DNA of 64,000 nt from Spirosoma lacussanchae (GCF_005870035.1 NZ_SWJG01000004.1:316604-380603); one strand, 5' to 3'; counted from the stretch's first letter, positions 24,818 through 34,757 are shown. A program made the numbers and translations. The notes: a model not told the origin generated them from the sequence alone.

Positions 24818-25855
24818 ATGTCGCGTAACCTTAAAATTGGCATATTCCTCACCGTCTCTATCCTGCTAACGACGTTCACGTTTTATTTCTGGCAGATATT
24901 TAAAAGCCCTAATCTTCAGGTCCGTGAGAACGATCAGACCTTTGCCCTGCTAATTCCGAAAGGCGCTACGTTCGAGTCGGTGATGGATACCCTCCAGAAG
25001 CATAAGGTCATCAATGATGAGATGTCGTTTCGGTTTTTGGCCAAGCTTATGAAGTACCCCGAGCGGGTAAAAGAAGGGCGGTACGAGATCGAGCCCCGCA
25101 CGAGCAACCGGGCTGCGCTGGTCAAACTGCGGAGCGGTAGCCAGGACCCCATGACGGTGACCTTTAACAGCATGCGTCAGAAAAGCGATCTGATCCAGCG
25201 GCTGGGCAGCAAGTTTGCCTTTGGCCCGGAAGCGCTGGCCGAACGGCTTAACGATCCGGCCATCTGCCAGAAGTATGGTTTCGACACCACGACCATCGTT
25301 TGTCTGTTTCTGCCCAATACCTACGAATTTTTCTGGACGATCAAACCCGATGCCTTCCTGGAGCGCATGGGTTCCGAATATAAAAAGTTCTGGACCCCCG
25401 AGCGGAAGGCCAAGGCGCAGGCACTGGGCCTGACCCAAACCCAGACGCAGGTACTGGCGTCGATCGTTGCGGCCGAAACCAACAAGCGTGACGAGCAGCC
25501 GCGTGTGGCGGGCGTTTATTTGAACCGGCTCAAACGGGGCATCCGGCTGGAGGCCGACCCCACGGTAATTTTTGCCCTGCGCGACTTCAGCATCCGGCGG
25601 CTACTGAACCGGCAGCTCTCGGTCGATTCGCCGTATAACACCTATCGATACGCTGGCCTGCCGCCGGGGCCCATAAACCTTCCCGCCCCGGCCACGATCG
25701 ACGCTGTGCTGAATGCAGAACAGCACGACTACCTTTATTTCGTCGTCGACGCGCGATTCAACGGCTACCACACCTTCTCCAAAACCCTCTCAGAACACCT
25801 GGCCAACGCCCGGCTCTATCAGCAGGCGCTGACCCGGATGAAAATCATGAAGTAA
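24818..25855 (+). CDS. mltG: Endolytic murein transglycosylase MltG
   Basis: 345 residues. One N-terminal transmembrane helix (KIGIFLTVSILLTTFTFYFW), then a LysM-like part (LIPKGATFESVMDTLQKHKVI), and the YceG catalytic domain with the active Glu in VAAETNKRDEQPRVAGVYLNRLKRG, followed by LEADPTVIFAL and YNTYRYAGLPPGPI. It cuts nascent peptidoglycan strands in the periplasm and sets glycan length. A thioesterase gene follows after 67 bp. Confidence 0.95.
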   Translation: MSRNLKIGIFLTVSILLTTFTFYFWQIFKSPNLQVRENDQTFALLIPKGATFESVMDTLQKHKVINDEMSFRFLAKLMKYPERVKEGRYEIEPRTSNRAALVKLRSGSQDPMTVTFNSMRQKSDLIQRLGSKFAFGPEALAERLNDPAICQKYGFDTTTIVCLFLPNTYEFFWTIKPDAFLERMGSEYKKFWTPERKAKAQALGLTQTQTQVLASIVAAETNKRDEQPRVAGVYLNRLKRGIRLEADPTVIFALRDFSIRRLLNRQLSVDSPYNTYRYAGLPPGPINLPAPATIDAVLNAEQHDYLYFVVDARFNGYHTFSKTLSEHLANARLYQQALTRMKIMK

Positions 25856-25922
25856 GAGAGAATCCGTATGAGGCAACGGTACTCCAGCAGAGAAACAGGC
25901 CGTTGTATGTCCATAAGTCTCC

Positions 25923-26336
25923 ATGTTTGTTTACGACGTTACTGACATTCGCGTACGCTATTACGACACCGATCAGATGGGGGTCGTCTATTACGGCAAT
26001 TACGCCCGGTTTTACGAGATAGGCCGGGTAGAAGCCCTGCGTCAGCTGGGGCTGAACTACAAAGAGCTCGAAGAACGGGGTATTTCGATGCCGGTGTACG
26101 ACTTCAGCTCCCGTTTCATTCGGCCGGCCCGATACGATGATATGCTGACGGTTCGGGTAACGGTGCCCCAGCTTCCCAAAACCCGCTTTCTCTTCACGTA
26201 CGAGATCTTCAACCAGCATGGTGTACTGCTTAACACCGGCCAGACAACCCTCGTCTTTATCCGGTCCGATACCGGGCGTCCCTGTCTGGCCCCTGACGAT
26301 TTGATCGAGCTTGCCAAACCTTTTTTTCAGGAGTAG
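25923..26336 (+). CDS. Acyl-CoA thioesterase, YbgC/FadM-like hotdog fold
   Basis: 137 residues. The catalytic signature is RYYDTDQMGVVYYGNYARFYEIGRVE, where the Asp of DTDxMGVVYYxNY is the active site of 4-hydroxybenzoyl-CoA-type thioesterases. It hydrolyses short or medium acyl-CoA in the cytosol; the natural substrate is unknown. It may be co-transcribed with mltG upstream and with the BrkB-family gene 97 bp downstream. Confidence 0.92.
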   Translation: MFVYDVTDIRVRYYDTDQMGVVYYGNYARFYEIGRVEALRQLGLNYKELEERGISMPVYDFSSRFIRPARYDDMLTVRVTVPQLPKTRFLFTYEIFNQHGVLLNTGQTTLVFIRSDTGRPCLAPDDLIELAKPFFQE

Positions 26337-26433
26337 GTTAAAAATGTGGCTGGGTGTCAAGTAAAGAGGTTGTTACCTGGGTCGGTTGACAACATCTAAA
26401 GAACCTGACCAGCCATTACCAACTTCTGACGTT

Positions 26434-27387
26434 ATGTTCGACAAATTAATGAGCTTTGACGCGCTGTCAGGTGCCCGCATCTGGCTGCACGATCATCGTC
26501 CGTTCGATTCAAAAACCTCCTGGTACGAGTTTTTGAATAAGATGACGAACAAAGTAATTGAAAACGACACCAGCGAGCGGGCGGCTTCCGTTGCGTACAG
26601 CCTGATACTGGCCGTATTTCCTACAATTATCTTCCTGTTTACGCTCATCCCCTACATTCCAATTCCTAATCTGGAGGAGCAGATTATGGCGTTCTTCCAG
26701 CGGGTACTACCAGGAGACACGTTCAGTTCGGTGGCTACCACCATCCGCGACATCATCAGTCGGCCAAGAAGCGGTGTGCTGTCGTTCGGTTTCCTGCTGG
26801 CGCTCTATTCGGCCACAAGTGGTTTGGTAGCGCTTATGAATGCGTTTAACTCGTCGCACGAGTCAGAAGACAGCCGTGGCTTCTTCAAAGTTCGGGGCGT
26901 AGCCGTGGGGCTGACCTTCACGCTGGCTATAGCCCTGATTCTGGCCATTGTTGTGCTGATTATTGGTGGGGTTGTCAGTGAGTATCTGCTCCGCTTCGGT
27001 ATTTTGAATAATGTGGTGTTCGTCAACTTGCTGGCCGTAGCCCGTTACCTGCTGGTCTTTGCTGTCTTTGTGGGAGCGGTTTCGGTGATTTACCGGTTCG
27101 GACCTGACGTTGATATGAAATGGGCCTTTGTCACCCCGGGGTCTATCATCGCATCGGTCCTGATCGTTCTGACAACCCTCGGCTTCTCCTACTACGTATC
27201 TAACTTCGGGTCATACAACAAGGTATACGGATCGATAGGCACGCTCATTGCACTCATGATCTGGATCAACCTGATTTCACTCTTACTTATTCTGGGTTTT
27301 GAGATGAACGTGGCGCTGTACAATCTCGAGGGGGACAAAAACCCTAGTGTAGCCGAGAAAACAACAAACGCCACCTCCAATAGCTGA
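26434..27387 (+). CDS. YihY/BrkB-family inner-membrane protein
   Basis: 317 residues from the ATG at 26434; an in-frame TTG at 26386 would add 16 residues. About six transmembrane helices: ASVAYSLILAVFPTIIFLFTLIPY, GVLSFGFLLALYSATSGLVALMNAF, FTLAIALILAIVVLIIGG and three more, with the family loop GFEMNVALYNLEGD near the end. The family was once misnamed ribonuclease BN; its role is unclear, possibly envelope-related transport. A perfect hairpin overlaps its stop codon. Confidence 0.9.
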   Translation: MFDKLMSFDALSGARIWLHDHRPFDSKTSWYEFLNKMTNKVIENDTSERAASVAYSLILAVFPTIIFLFTLIPYIPIPNLEEQIMAFFQRVLPGDTFSSVATTIRDIISRPRSGVLSFGFLLALYSATSGLVALMNAFNSSHESEDSRGFFKVRGVAVGLTFTLAIALILAIVVLIIGGVVSEYLLRFGILNNVVFVNLLAVARYLLVFAVFVGAVSVIYRFGPDVDMKWAFVTPGSIIASVLIVLTTLGFSYYVSNFGSYNKVYGSIGTLIALMIWINLISLLLILGFEMNVALYNLEGDKNPSVAEKTTNATSNS

Positions 27388-27402
27388 GGTGGCGTTTGTG
27401 AA
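27364..27402 (+). terminator. Terminator hairpin overlapping the BrkB-family stop codon
   Basis: ACAAACGCCACCTC (27364-27377) pairs perfectly with GAGGTGGCGTTTGT (27386-27399). The stop codon TGA (27385-27387) sits at the start of the second arm. Confidence 0.65.
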
Positions 27403-27642
27403 CCCTAACCCATAAATGTAAAAGCACCCTTCTGCGTGTGCCACTTCTGGCACGACAACAAAACAGGTTCATACAGACATTGGTAAAAACCGTGCCAACT
27501 TTCCCGGATGCGAAGGGTATTAAAAAACCTTTTTCCGTTTACTAAAATTATGGGCAACCGGGTTACAACAGGTGTGTAATTTTAGGTTAACAACTCAACT
27601 CCGCCGGTTATACCGAACGGTGTTTGTAAACTTTTTTTGTAG

Positions 27643-28668
27643 ATGACTTCTGTTACTGGTCAGTTTACTCCCTTACCAATGGGTCCGTATCTGAATCGGA
27701 TCAAACCCTGGGTGACGGTTATCTGTACGGCTTATAATCACCAGCGTTACGTAGAAGAGGCCCTTCAATCTGTTGTAGAACAGGATTATCCGAACGTCGA
27801 GCTGATCGTTATCGACAATGCCAGTACAGACGCGACGTCCGGGTGTATCAGTCGGTTTGCCCGGCAACACCCCAATCTGCAGTTTCTTCAAAACACAACA
27901 AACATAGGCCTGAACCGCGCTTTCAACCAGGGTCTGTCATTGGCGCGGGGCCGGTACGTTATTGACCTGTCCGCCGACGATGTGCTTCTGCCCGGCCGCA
28001 TCTCCAAGCAGGTTGAGCTGTTCGAACGGCTATCGGGGCCCTACGCCGTCGTCTTTTCCAATGCGGACTATATCGACGAACAGGGCCGACGGCTTTCGTC
28101 TCACTACCCGACAGACCCACACGGGCGGTCCAGTACGGTAGTACCCTCCGGTAACGTCTTCCGTAATGTGCTGGAATCTTACTTCATCTGCACCCCGACG
28201 ATGATGATTCGGCGCGACGTGCTGAACGAACTGGGCGGCTATGACGAATCACTCGCCTACGAAGATTTTGATTTCTGGGTTCGGTCAGCACGGCTGTATC
28301 ATTATGCTTACCTGGATGAGGTGCTGACGCTGAAACGGCAGCTACCGGACTCACTCGCAGCTCAGGTTGTCAAACCCGATAATGCCTTACTCCATTCGTC
28401 GCTGATCGTTTGTCAGAAAGCCCTGGAGCGGTGCCACACGGCGGATGAGTACCAGGCCCTGGCCGGCCGAATCCGGAAATTTATCCGCAAAGCCTATTAC
28501 GCTGAACAGTACGGACTCGTTCGGCAGTTTGGCCGGCTTCTGAACCGGATCGAACAGCCGGGACTGCTTACCAAATTTGTTCTGGCGCTCAGCCGATTAC
28601 AGGTGCCGGTTAACAGCTTGTACCGGCACTATGCCCGGCAGGCCTTTGCGTTGCCCAGCCGATCGTAA
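27643..28668 (+). CDS. Family 2 glycosyltransferase
   Basis: 341 residues. GT-A features: [40 protein letters not shown] at the start, then [21 protein letters not shown] with the DxD-like SADD, and acceptor motif [18 protein letters not shown]. The C-terminal ~90 residues are helical. It transfers a sugar from a nucleotide donor to an unknown acceptor, probably for cell-surface glycan. It is a stand-alone gene; the next gene is unrelated. Confidence 0.9.
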   Translation: MTSVTGQFTPLPMGPYLNRIKPWVTVICTAYNHQRYVEEALQSVVEQDYPNVELIVIDNASTDATSGCISRFARQHPNLQFLQNTTNIGLNRAFNQGLSLARGRYVIDLSADDVLLPGRISKQVELFERLSGPYAVVFSNADYIDEQGRRLSSHYPTDPHGRSSTVVPSGNVFRNVLESYFICTPTMMIRRDVLNELGGYDESLAYEDFDFWVRSARLYHYAYLDEVLTLKRQLPDSLAAQVVKPDNALLHSSLIVCQKALERCHTADEYQALAGRIRKFIRKAYYAEQYGLVRQFGRLLNRIEQPGLLTKFVLALSRLQVPVNSLYRHYARQAFALPSRS

Positions 28669-28787
28669 ATACGTTCCTGACGGGTCAGGATCTAGTCTTG
28701 CTCCCACGTGGTTGGTATGGGCAGAAACACAAGGGTGTTATCTGTCGTTACCACAACACCACCTGCTGCTCGCTATCCCGAACGAAT

Positions 28788-29408
28788 ATGGCTGCTGAAT
28801 TTTTAAAGTTATATCCTAAAAACCCTGACCTGCGCCGGATCGAGCAGGTTGTCAAAGCCCTGCGCAACGGAGCCGTCGTCATATACCCGACCGATACCGT
28901 TTACGGCATGGGATGCGATATTCACAACGCGCGTGCCGTTGAGCGGGTAGCCCGCATCAAAGGAATTAAGCCAGCCAAAAACGACTTCTCATTCATCTGT
29001 TACGACCTGAGCCACATCGCCGATTACGCCCGGGTAAGCAATCAGGCCTTCAAAGTGATGAAACGGCTGTTGCCCGGTCCGTTCACGTTTCTGCTGGAGG
29101 CCACCAACAATGTACCGAAGCTGCTCAACACCAACAAGAAAACCGTAGGCATACGGGTACCCGATCACGATATACCCAGACAGATTGTTCACCAGCTCGA
29201 AAACCCCATCATTACCACTTCCATCCGCGATGAAGATGAAGTCATCGAATACTCGACCGACCCGGAACTGATCTACGAAAAATTCAGGAATCAGGTCGAT
29301 ATCGTGATTGATGGCGGCTACGGTGGTAATGTGGCCTCGACCATAATTGATGCCACCGACGACGAATTTTCTATCATCCGTCAGGGCCTTGGTGAATTTA
29401 TTCTTTGA
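28788..29408 (+). CDS. Threonylcarbamoyl-AMP synthase (Sua5/YrdC/YwlC)
   Basis: 206 residues from the ATG at 28788 ([10 protein letters not shown]); the frame is open earlier, but those residues look non-coding. Motifs: [51 protein letters not shown] and [12 protein letters not shown], and the end [13 protein letters not shown]. It makes threonylcarbamoyl-AMP from Thr, bicarbonate and ATP for t6A37 tRNA modification. It is the short YrdC/YciO type without the Sua5 C-terminal domain, so a YciO paralogue is possible. Confidence 0.88.
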   Translation: MAAEFLKLYPKNPDLRRIEQVVKALRNGAVVIYPTDTVYGMGCDIHNARAVERVARIKGIKPAKNDFSFICYDLSHIADYARVSNQAFKVMKRLLPGPFTFLLEATNNVPKLLNTNKKTVGIRVPDHDIPRQIVHQLENPIITTSIRDEDEVIEYSTDPELIYEKFRNQVDIVIDGGYGGNVASTIIDATDDEFSIIRQGLGEFIL

Positions 29409-29513
29409 AAAGTTACCGCAAGATTCTATACTTGCATGATAGGGTTAACGCACTCTTAACTGGCGATTAACCCTTTTTTTGTGTCTACAGGCAATCAACT
29501 TTCTTTCTATAGC

Positions 29514-30533
29514 ATGCGTTTTTTACTGGCCGCTAGTACTATACTGGCCCTCAGTCACCTGACTGGCTGTTCTTCCGAATCAAAACAGGCAACGTCCGGG
29601 CAGTTGACCGCCGAAGCCTCGGCCAAACCAACTGCCTCTTCCGACTCATCGGGCACGCCAGCCCCTAAGCCAGCAACGGCATCACGGCCCGCCAATGCCG
29701 TTTCGACCGGCGACTCTACCCTAGATTCGTTGACCTACGCGCCGACCGGTGCTCTTTTGCCCAACAAACGCATCTTTGCCTATTATGGTAACCCTCATTC
29801 CAAAAAAATGGGGATTCTGGGTAAGTACCCCAAAGAGGAAATGTTGCGCCGGCTGGACGAAGAGATCAAGAACTGGCAGAAAGCCGACCCAGCTACGCCC
29901 ATCCAGCCAGCCTTGCACCTGGTAGCCACCTCGGCCCAGGGCGCCCCGGGCAAAGACGGCGGCTACCGCATGCGCATGTCGGACAAAACCATCAAGAAAG
30001 TGCTGAAGTGGGGGAACGAGCACAAAGCCATTGTCTTTCTGGATATTCAGCGGGGCCATGCGCCACTGGGTCCCGAGATGGCCTATATGGAAAAATACCT
30101 GAAACTCCCCTTCGTTCATCTGGGCATCGACCCTGAGTTTTCGATGGTAACCGGTGCAAAGCCCGGCACTAAAATCGGAAGCTACGATGCTGCAGATATC
30201 AACCAGGCGGTCCAGTTTCTGAGCCGTATCGTGAAAGAAAACAACCTTCCACCCAAGGTACTGGTCGTTCACCGCTTTACGCAGGGCATGGTCAAGAACT
30301 ACAAAAACATCAAGCTAGACCCAAACGTGCAGATCGTTATGGATATGGATGGCTGGGGCCCGCCGGTGCTGAAGAAAGATTCGTATCATGACTACATTCA
30401 GAAAGAACCGGTTCAGTACACCGGCTTCAAACTGTTCTACGAAAACGACTTCCGCAAGCCCGGTTCGCGCATCATGACCCCCGCCGAAGTGCTGGCGCTA
30501 ACGCCCAAGCCAATGTATATCCAGTATCAATAG
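29514..30533 (+). CDS. Lipoprotein of unknown function
   Basis: 339 residues from the ATG at 29514, which starts a lipoprotein signal (RFLLAASTILALSHLTGC); an in-frame GTG upstream (29481) is less likely. A Ser/Thr/Ala/Pro-rich linker of about 60 residues links the lipid anchor to a folded domain (residues ~95-339: KRIFAYYGNPHSKKMGILG, PALHLVATSAQG, KAIVFLDIQRGHAPLG, VLVVHRFTQGMV, QIVMDMDGWG). The alternating strands and helices resemble a TIM-barrel, and DIQRG or DMDGW could hold acidic catalytic residues. I do not recognise the family. A perfect bidirectional hairpin follows. Confidence 0.7.
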   Translation: MRFLLAASTILALSHLTGCSSESKQATSGQLTAEASAKPTASSDSSGTPAPKPATASRPANAVSTGDSTLDSLTYAPTGALLPNKRIFAYYGNPHSKKMGILGKYPKEEMLRRLDEEIKNWQKADPATPIQPALHLVATSAQGAPGKDGGYRMRMSDKTIKKVLKWGNEHKAIVFLDIQRGHAPLGPEMAYMEKYLKLPFVHLGIDPEFSMVTGAKPGTKIGSYDAADINQAVQFLSRIVKENNLPPKVLVVHRFTQGMVKNYKNIKLDPNVQIVMDMDGWGPPVLKKDSYHDYIQKEPVQYTGFKLFYENDFRKPGSRIMTPAEVLALTPKPMYIQYQ

Positions 30534-30547
30534 ACCCGGCAGTAGCT

Positions 30548-30590
30548 GAACAGAAAAGGCCCGTCAGCAATTGACGGGCCTTTTCTGTTC
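30548..30590. terminator. Bidirectional terminator between lipoprotein and trigger factor
   Basis: 19-bp perfect inverted repeat (30548-30566 and 30572-30590) with a 5-nt loop. The arm contains GAAAAGG/CCTTTTC, giving T-rich ends on both strands. It serves two convergent genes. Confidence 0.8.
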
Positions 30591-30621
30591 TATGTATGGC
30601 AATCAGTAGTTAGCTGTAGAC

Positions 30622-31983
30622 CTACCGATTTTCGACCAGTGCTTTGAACTCATCGACCGTTACTTCCTGCGACACAATGGTCAGCTGGGTTTTGGCGTAC
30701 TCGATTACCTTATCGTCATAAACACGGTTAAATGTGCTGGTGTAGTTCTGGCCGTTGTTCTTCTCATCCATGAGGTAGTTACGGGCAATCCGATCAATGG
30801 TTTTATCCATTTCTTCGTTTTCGCTGCCCATAAAGCCGAACTGCTCCCGTACCATCTGACGGGTTGCGTCCAGTACCTCGTCAAACTCAACTTTTATATC
30901 TGCGTTTTCAGCGATCTTGTTTTTGATCAACTGCAGCTTTACCGATTTGGTGAAGTCGTCGTACTGCTCGTCGATCTGCTCGGGGGTAAACTTCCCTTCG
31001 TTCACTTCGAGCAACCAGTTTTTCAGGAACTCGTCGGGAAGCAAAATCGGCGTATTATCGATCAGGTTTTTTTCGATGTCGAGCCGCAGGAGCTGATCGG
31101 CTTCGCGGGCGTAATTGCCCCGAATGACTTCGGCTACTTTCGTACGGAACTGCGCTTCGTCCTCAACCGCACCGGCACCCAGCACCTTGTCGAAGAACTC
31201 CTGGTTCAGTTCGGCTGGCTCATGCCGGGTAATGTCATCAATCGTGAAGCTGAACTCACCCGTCAGGGCAGCGGCTTCTTCTTTTTTCACGCCGGTAGCG
31301 TTGGCCCGAGCCTTCTCGTCGGGGAACGCCTGCTCCAGTACGAAGCTGATAACGTCACCTTTTTTCTTGCCCACGAACTGACCCTTGGCCTCTTCAGCCA
31401 TTTTGTCCATTGGGAAAGCGGTTTTGGCCGAGAACAACTCCCCTGATTCGGGCGCGCTGGTCTGAACCAGTTCGCCATAAATCGTATCGGTTTCACCTAC
31501 TTCTTCGCCGTGAGCGTGACCATGGAAACGCTGCTGCAGGTCAGCAATGGTGTTGTTTACTTCCGTTTCGCCAGCCTGAATCTCGTAGCGGGTTACGCTG
31601 GGCAGCTCGGCAAAATCGATATTGAACTCCGATGCCAGCCCCAGTGTGTAACTAAAGGCAAAATCGGTCTGGTTATCCCAGTCGATGGCATCTGCCTGTT
31701 CGCGGTTTGGAACGGGGTCGCCAACAACCTGAAGTTTATTTTCGCGGATGTACTGGCTCACGGTCCGGCTCAGCATCGAGTTGATCTCGTCGACCAGAAT
31801 GCTTTTACCGTACATTTTCTGAACCAGCGACGCAGGCACGTGACCAGGACGGAATCCTTTCAACTGTACCTTACGGCCATAATCTTTCAGTTTCTTATCG
31901 ACTTCGGGCTTATAATCGGCCGGGGTAAGCGTAATCTTCAGCGAAGCGTTGGTGTCGCTGGCTTTTTCGAGCGTAATGTCCAT
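30622..31983 (-). CDS. tig: Trigger factor
   Basis: 453 residues. The N-terminal ribosome-binding domain has the signature KGFRPGHVPASLVQKMYG. The middle is a peptidyl-prolyl isomerase-like domain (HGHAHGEEVGETDTIYGEL) and the C-terminal arms are helical (ENLIDNTPILLPDEFLKNWL). It binds ribosomes at the exit tunnel and helps fold new proteins. It is weakly similar to proteobacterial trigger factors but has the usual Bacteroidota length. Upstream lie a repeat-rich spacer and tRNA-Leu. Confidence 0.93.
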   Translation of the reverse strand: MDITLEKASDTNASLKITLTPADYKPEVDKKLKDYGRKVQLKGFRPGHVPASLVQKMYGKSILVDEINSMLSRTVSQYIRENKLQVVGDPVPNREQADAIDWDNQTDFAFSYTLGLASEFNIDFAELPSVTRYEIQAGETEVNNTIADLQQRFHGHAHGEEVGETDTIYGELVQTSAPESGELFSAKTAFPMDKMAEEAKGQFVGKKKGDVISFVLEQAFPDEKARANATGVKKEEAAALTGEFSFTIDDITRHEPAELNQEFFDKVLGAGAVEDEAQFRTKVAEVIRGNYAREADQLLRLDIEKNLIDNTPILLPDEFLKNWLLEVNEGKFTPEQIDEQYDDFTKSVKLQLIKNKIAENADIKVEFDEVLDATRQMVREQFGFMGSENEEMDKTIDRIARNYLMDEKNNGQNYTSTFNRVYDDKVIEYAKTQLTIVSQEVTVDEFKALVENR

Positions 31984-31997
31984 GATGATTGCTATTT

Positions 31998-32078
31998 AGT
32001 GATTGAGCGATTGAGCGATTGGGTGAGAGTGGCTTCCGGTAGAAATCGCTCAATCACTCAATTACTCAATCGCTCAAT
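31998..32078. repeat. Inverted clusters of GATTGAGC / GCTCAATC microrepeats
   Basis: GATTGAGC units run in tandem at 32001-32022, and the complement (CGCTCAAT, ACTCAATT, CGCTCAAT) recurs at 32046-32078, so the two clusters can form an imperfect hairpin. It lies between the trigger factor start and the tRNA-Leu gene. Confidence 0.7.
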
Positions 32079-32086
32079 GTACTTTG

Positions 32087-32168
32087 TACGGGCGGAGGGA
32101 CTCGAACCCCCATGCCTTGCGGCACCAGATCCTAAGTCTGGCACGTCTACCAATTTCGCCACGCCCGC
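32087..32168 (-). tRNA. tRNA-Leu (anticodon UAG)
   Basis: 82-nt cloverleaf on the minus strand: acceptor GCGGGCG pairing with CGCCCGT, D arm TGGCGAAATTGGTAGAC, anticodon stem CCAGA/TCTGG with loop CTTAGGA (UAG), a long variable arm (TGCCGCAAGGCA) and T arm GGGGGTTCGAGTCCCTC. The long variable arm is the class II hallmark. No CCA is encoded; the discriminator base is A. Confidence 0.95.
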
Positions 32169-32389
32169 AGGTGGAGAACAGTTGACCAGTCTGGTTATTC
32201 GCTTTTTTAAGCCAAATCAACCGCGCTGTTTAACTGTTTCGGCCCGCAAAAGTACGAAGAATCTGCAAATCGCCAAGCTCCTGCCTCCATGTTTTATTTT
32301 TATAAGACAGCCCGTCGATTTTAGATTATTAATTTGTTATCTTGGTAGTACGAGTACAACCAAAGGCCATTCCTGAATAGACGCCAACT

Positions 32390-34660
32390 ATGATCAATGC
32401 AATTGAGTCCCGGCCCAGTGTCGAACCCGTTATCGACCTGGAGCAGGAACGACAGGAAATTTTAAAACGGTACCGACGACTGCTGCGCTCAGCCAAACCG
32501 ATGTTGAAAGACAACGACGCCAAGCTGATCAAAAAAGCGTTTAACACCTCTGCCGAAGCCCATAAAAACATGCGTCGGCGGTCGGGCGAACCTTACATCT
32601 ACCACCCGCTGGCCGTTGCTCAGATTGCCGTTGATGAGATTGGCCTGGGTACTACCAGTATTGTAGCCGCTCTGCTTCACGATGTCGTTGAAGACACGGA
32701 TACAACCATCGACGATATAGACCGGGCATTTGGGCCCAAAGTAGCCCGCATTATCGACGGTCTGACCAAGATTTCGGGTATCTTCGAGTATGGCACGTCG
32801 CAGCAGGCCGAGAATTTCCGGAAAATGCTGCTTACCCTTTCGGACGATGTTCGGGTCATTCTGATCAAGCTCGCCGACCGGCTGCATAATATGCGGACAC
32901 TCGACTCGATGCCCCGCGACAAGCAGTTGAAAATTGCGGCTGAGACGATCTATATCTATGCCCCCCTCGCCCACCGACTGGGCTTGTACGCCATTAAATC
33001 GGAACTCGAAGATCTATACCTCAAACACGTAGAGCCGGAAGCCTATAAAGACATTGCCCGCAAGCTGCGCGAGACCAAGATTGCCCGCGACCGGTTTATT
33101 GGCCGATTCATCGAACCAATCGAAACTGACCTGACCGATACCAACATCAAATTCGTAATCAAGGGTCGGCCGAAATCCATCTACTCGATCTGGACAAAAC
33201 TTAACAAGTCGAAGAAGCCGTTCGAAGAGATTTACGACCTGTTTGCCGTTCGGATCATCCTGAACGTACCCCCCGAAGAGGAGAAAGCGGCCTGCTGGCG
33301 GGCGTATTCGATTGTTACCGACCATTATAAACCTAACCCAGACCGGTTGAAAGACTGGATCAGCACCCCCCGCACCAACGGCTATGAGTCATTACATACC
33401 ACAGTCATGAGCAAGTCGGGGCAGTGGGTAGAAGTGCAGATCCGTACCGAACGGATGAACGAGATTGCCGAGAAAGGCTACGCAGCTCACTGGAAATATA
33501 AAGGAAATGATACCCAGACCGGGGCTGGGATCGAAGCCTGGATCAGCCAGGTGCGCGACATGATCGAGTCGGCCAGCAACGGGGACAAAAAAGCTGCCAT
33601 TGAGTTTGTCGATGACTTCAGAAGCAATCTCTACAGCGAAGAGGTTTTTGTTTTTACCCCTAAGGGAGACCTGAAGGTCCTGCAGCGCGGTTCGACGGCC
33701 CTGGATTTCGCGTTCGACATCCACACGCAGATTGGAGCCCGCTGTATGGCTGCAAAGGTGAACAACACACTGGTACCGCTGAGCCATGTACTTCAGAACG
33801 GTGATCAGGTTGAAGTCATTACTTCTAACCGGCAGAAGCCTTCGGAAGACTGGCTGCGGTTCGTAGTGACGTCCAAAGCCAAGACGAAGATCAAAGACCT
33901 CATTAAAGAGGAGAACAAACGCTACGTGACCGATGGGCGCGAGCTGGTCAATAAAAAGCTGCGGGTGCTGCGGGTAGAGATGTCTAACGAGGTCATCAAC
34001 CAGCTGCGGGCTTACTTCGGCTCTAAAACCACCGACGATTTCTTTTACCGGGTTGGCAAGGGGCATATCGATGTCAGCGAGCTGAAGAAGTTTAAGGCCG
34101 ACAAGGAAGCCCGGGAAAACCGCGCCAACAAGCTCAACACCGATGCGCTGCCCGATGCCAAAGCCTTCGTAAAAGAACTAAAGAAAATTCATGGCGAACG
34201 GGCCGACGCCGACATGCTGCTGATCGGTGAGGATATGGACCGCATCGATTATACGCTCTCTAAATGCTGTAACCCCATTTCGGGCGACGACGTGTTTGGG
34301 TTCGTAACCATCAACGATGGCATCAAAATTCACCGCGTTACCTGTCCGAACGCAGTCGAGTTAATGTCGAATCATGGCAATCGGATTATCAAGGCTAAAT
34401 GGACCAGCCAGAAAGAGCTGGCCTTCTTATCTGGTCTGCGTATTACCGGTACCGACCGGGTAGGCCTGGTCAACGATGTGACCCGAATCATCAGTAATGA
34501 GCTGCACATTAATATGCGCTCTGTCACCATCGATTCTAAAGACGGAATCTTCGAAGGAAATATCCGGCTCTACGTTCACGATACCGCTCACCTCGAAACG
34601 CTCATGCGTAAGCTGGAGCGGGTACAGGGCGTTTTTGAAGTTGTCCGTTTTGACTCCTGA
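32390..34660 (+). CDS. Bifunctional (p)ppGpp synthetase/hydrolase, RelA/SpoT
   Basis: 756 residues with all domains: HD hydrolase (YIYHPLAVAQI and the HD pair in LLHDVVEDTD, residues 97-98), synthetase (GRPKSIYSIWTKLNKS and EEIYDLFAVRII), TGS (~415-475, VFVFTPKGDLKVL), zinc-finger-like region with CCNP and a C-terminal ACT domain (~680-756). It makes and breaks down (p)ppGpp in the stringent response. It seems to be the single long RSH enzyme usual in this phylum. A Fur-family gene follows in the same direction. Confidence 0.95.
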   Translation: MINAIESRPSVEPVIDLEQERQEILKRYRRLLRSAKPMLKDNDAKLIKKAFNTSAEAHKNMRRRSGEPYIYHPLAVAQIAVDEIGLGTTSIVAALLHDVVEDTDTTIDDIDRAFGPKVARIIDGLTKISGIFEYGTSQQAENFRKMLLTLSDDVRVILIKLADRLHNMRTLDSMPRDKQLKIAAETIYIYAPLAHRLGLYAIKSELEDLYLKHVEPEAYKDIARKLRETKIARDRFIGRFIEPIETDLTDTNIKFVIKGRPKSIYSIWTKLNKSKKPFEEIYDLFAVRIILNVPPEEEKAACWRAYSIVTDHYKPNPDRLKDWISTPRTNGYESLHTTVMSKSGQWVEVQIRTERMNEIAEKGYAAHWKYKGNDTQTGAGIEAWISQVRDMIESASNGDKKAAIEFVDDFRSNLYSEEVFVFTPKGDLKVLQRGSTALDFAFDIHTQIGARCMAAKVNNTLVPLSHVLQNGDQVEVITSNRQKPSEDWLRFVVTSKAKTKIKDLIKEENKRYVTDGRELVNKKLRVLRVEMSNEVINQLRAYFGSKTTDDFFYRVGKGHIDVSELKKFKADKEARENRANKLNTDALPDAKAFVKELKKIHGERADADMLLIGEDMDRIDYTLSKCCNPISGDDVFGFVTINDGIKIHRVTCPNAVELMSNHGNRIIKAKWTSQKELAFLSGLRITGTDRVGLVNDVTRIISNELHINMRSVTIDSKDGIFEGNIRLYVHDTAHLETLMRKLERVQGVFEVVRFDS

Positions 34661-34749
34661 TCAGCTTTACTTACGGGATTTGGGGTACGGCAGTCAAGCA
34701 GATCATATCCTGCAACAACTTCCGTAAACCGAATCCCGTAAACCTTACT

Positions 34750-34757
34750 TACCTTTG
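34750..34757 (+). promoter_or_regulatory. -7 box (TACCTTTG) for the Fur-family gene
   Basis: Exact TAnnTTTG match 24 bp upstream of the ATG at 34782, so the Fur gene probably has its own promoter despite following the RSH gene. Confidence 0.6.

Noticed and set aside
32087-32168. tRNA-Leu as an integration site for a mobile element
   Set aside because: No integrase next to it, no duplicated tRNA end within the visible flanks, and the neighbours are core genes.
31510-32376. Open frame of 288 codons rightward across the trigger factor gene and the tRNA
   Set aside because: It is antisense to trigger factor and runs through the tRNA-Leu gene, so it is not a protein gene.
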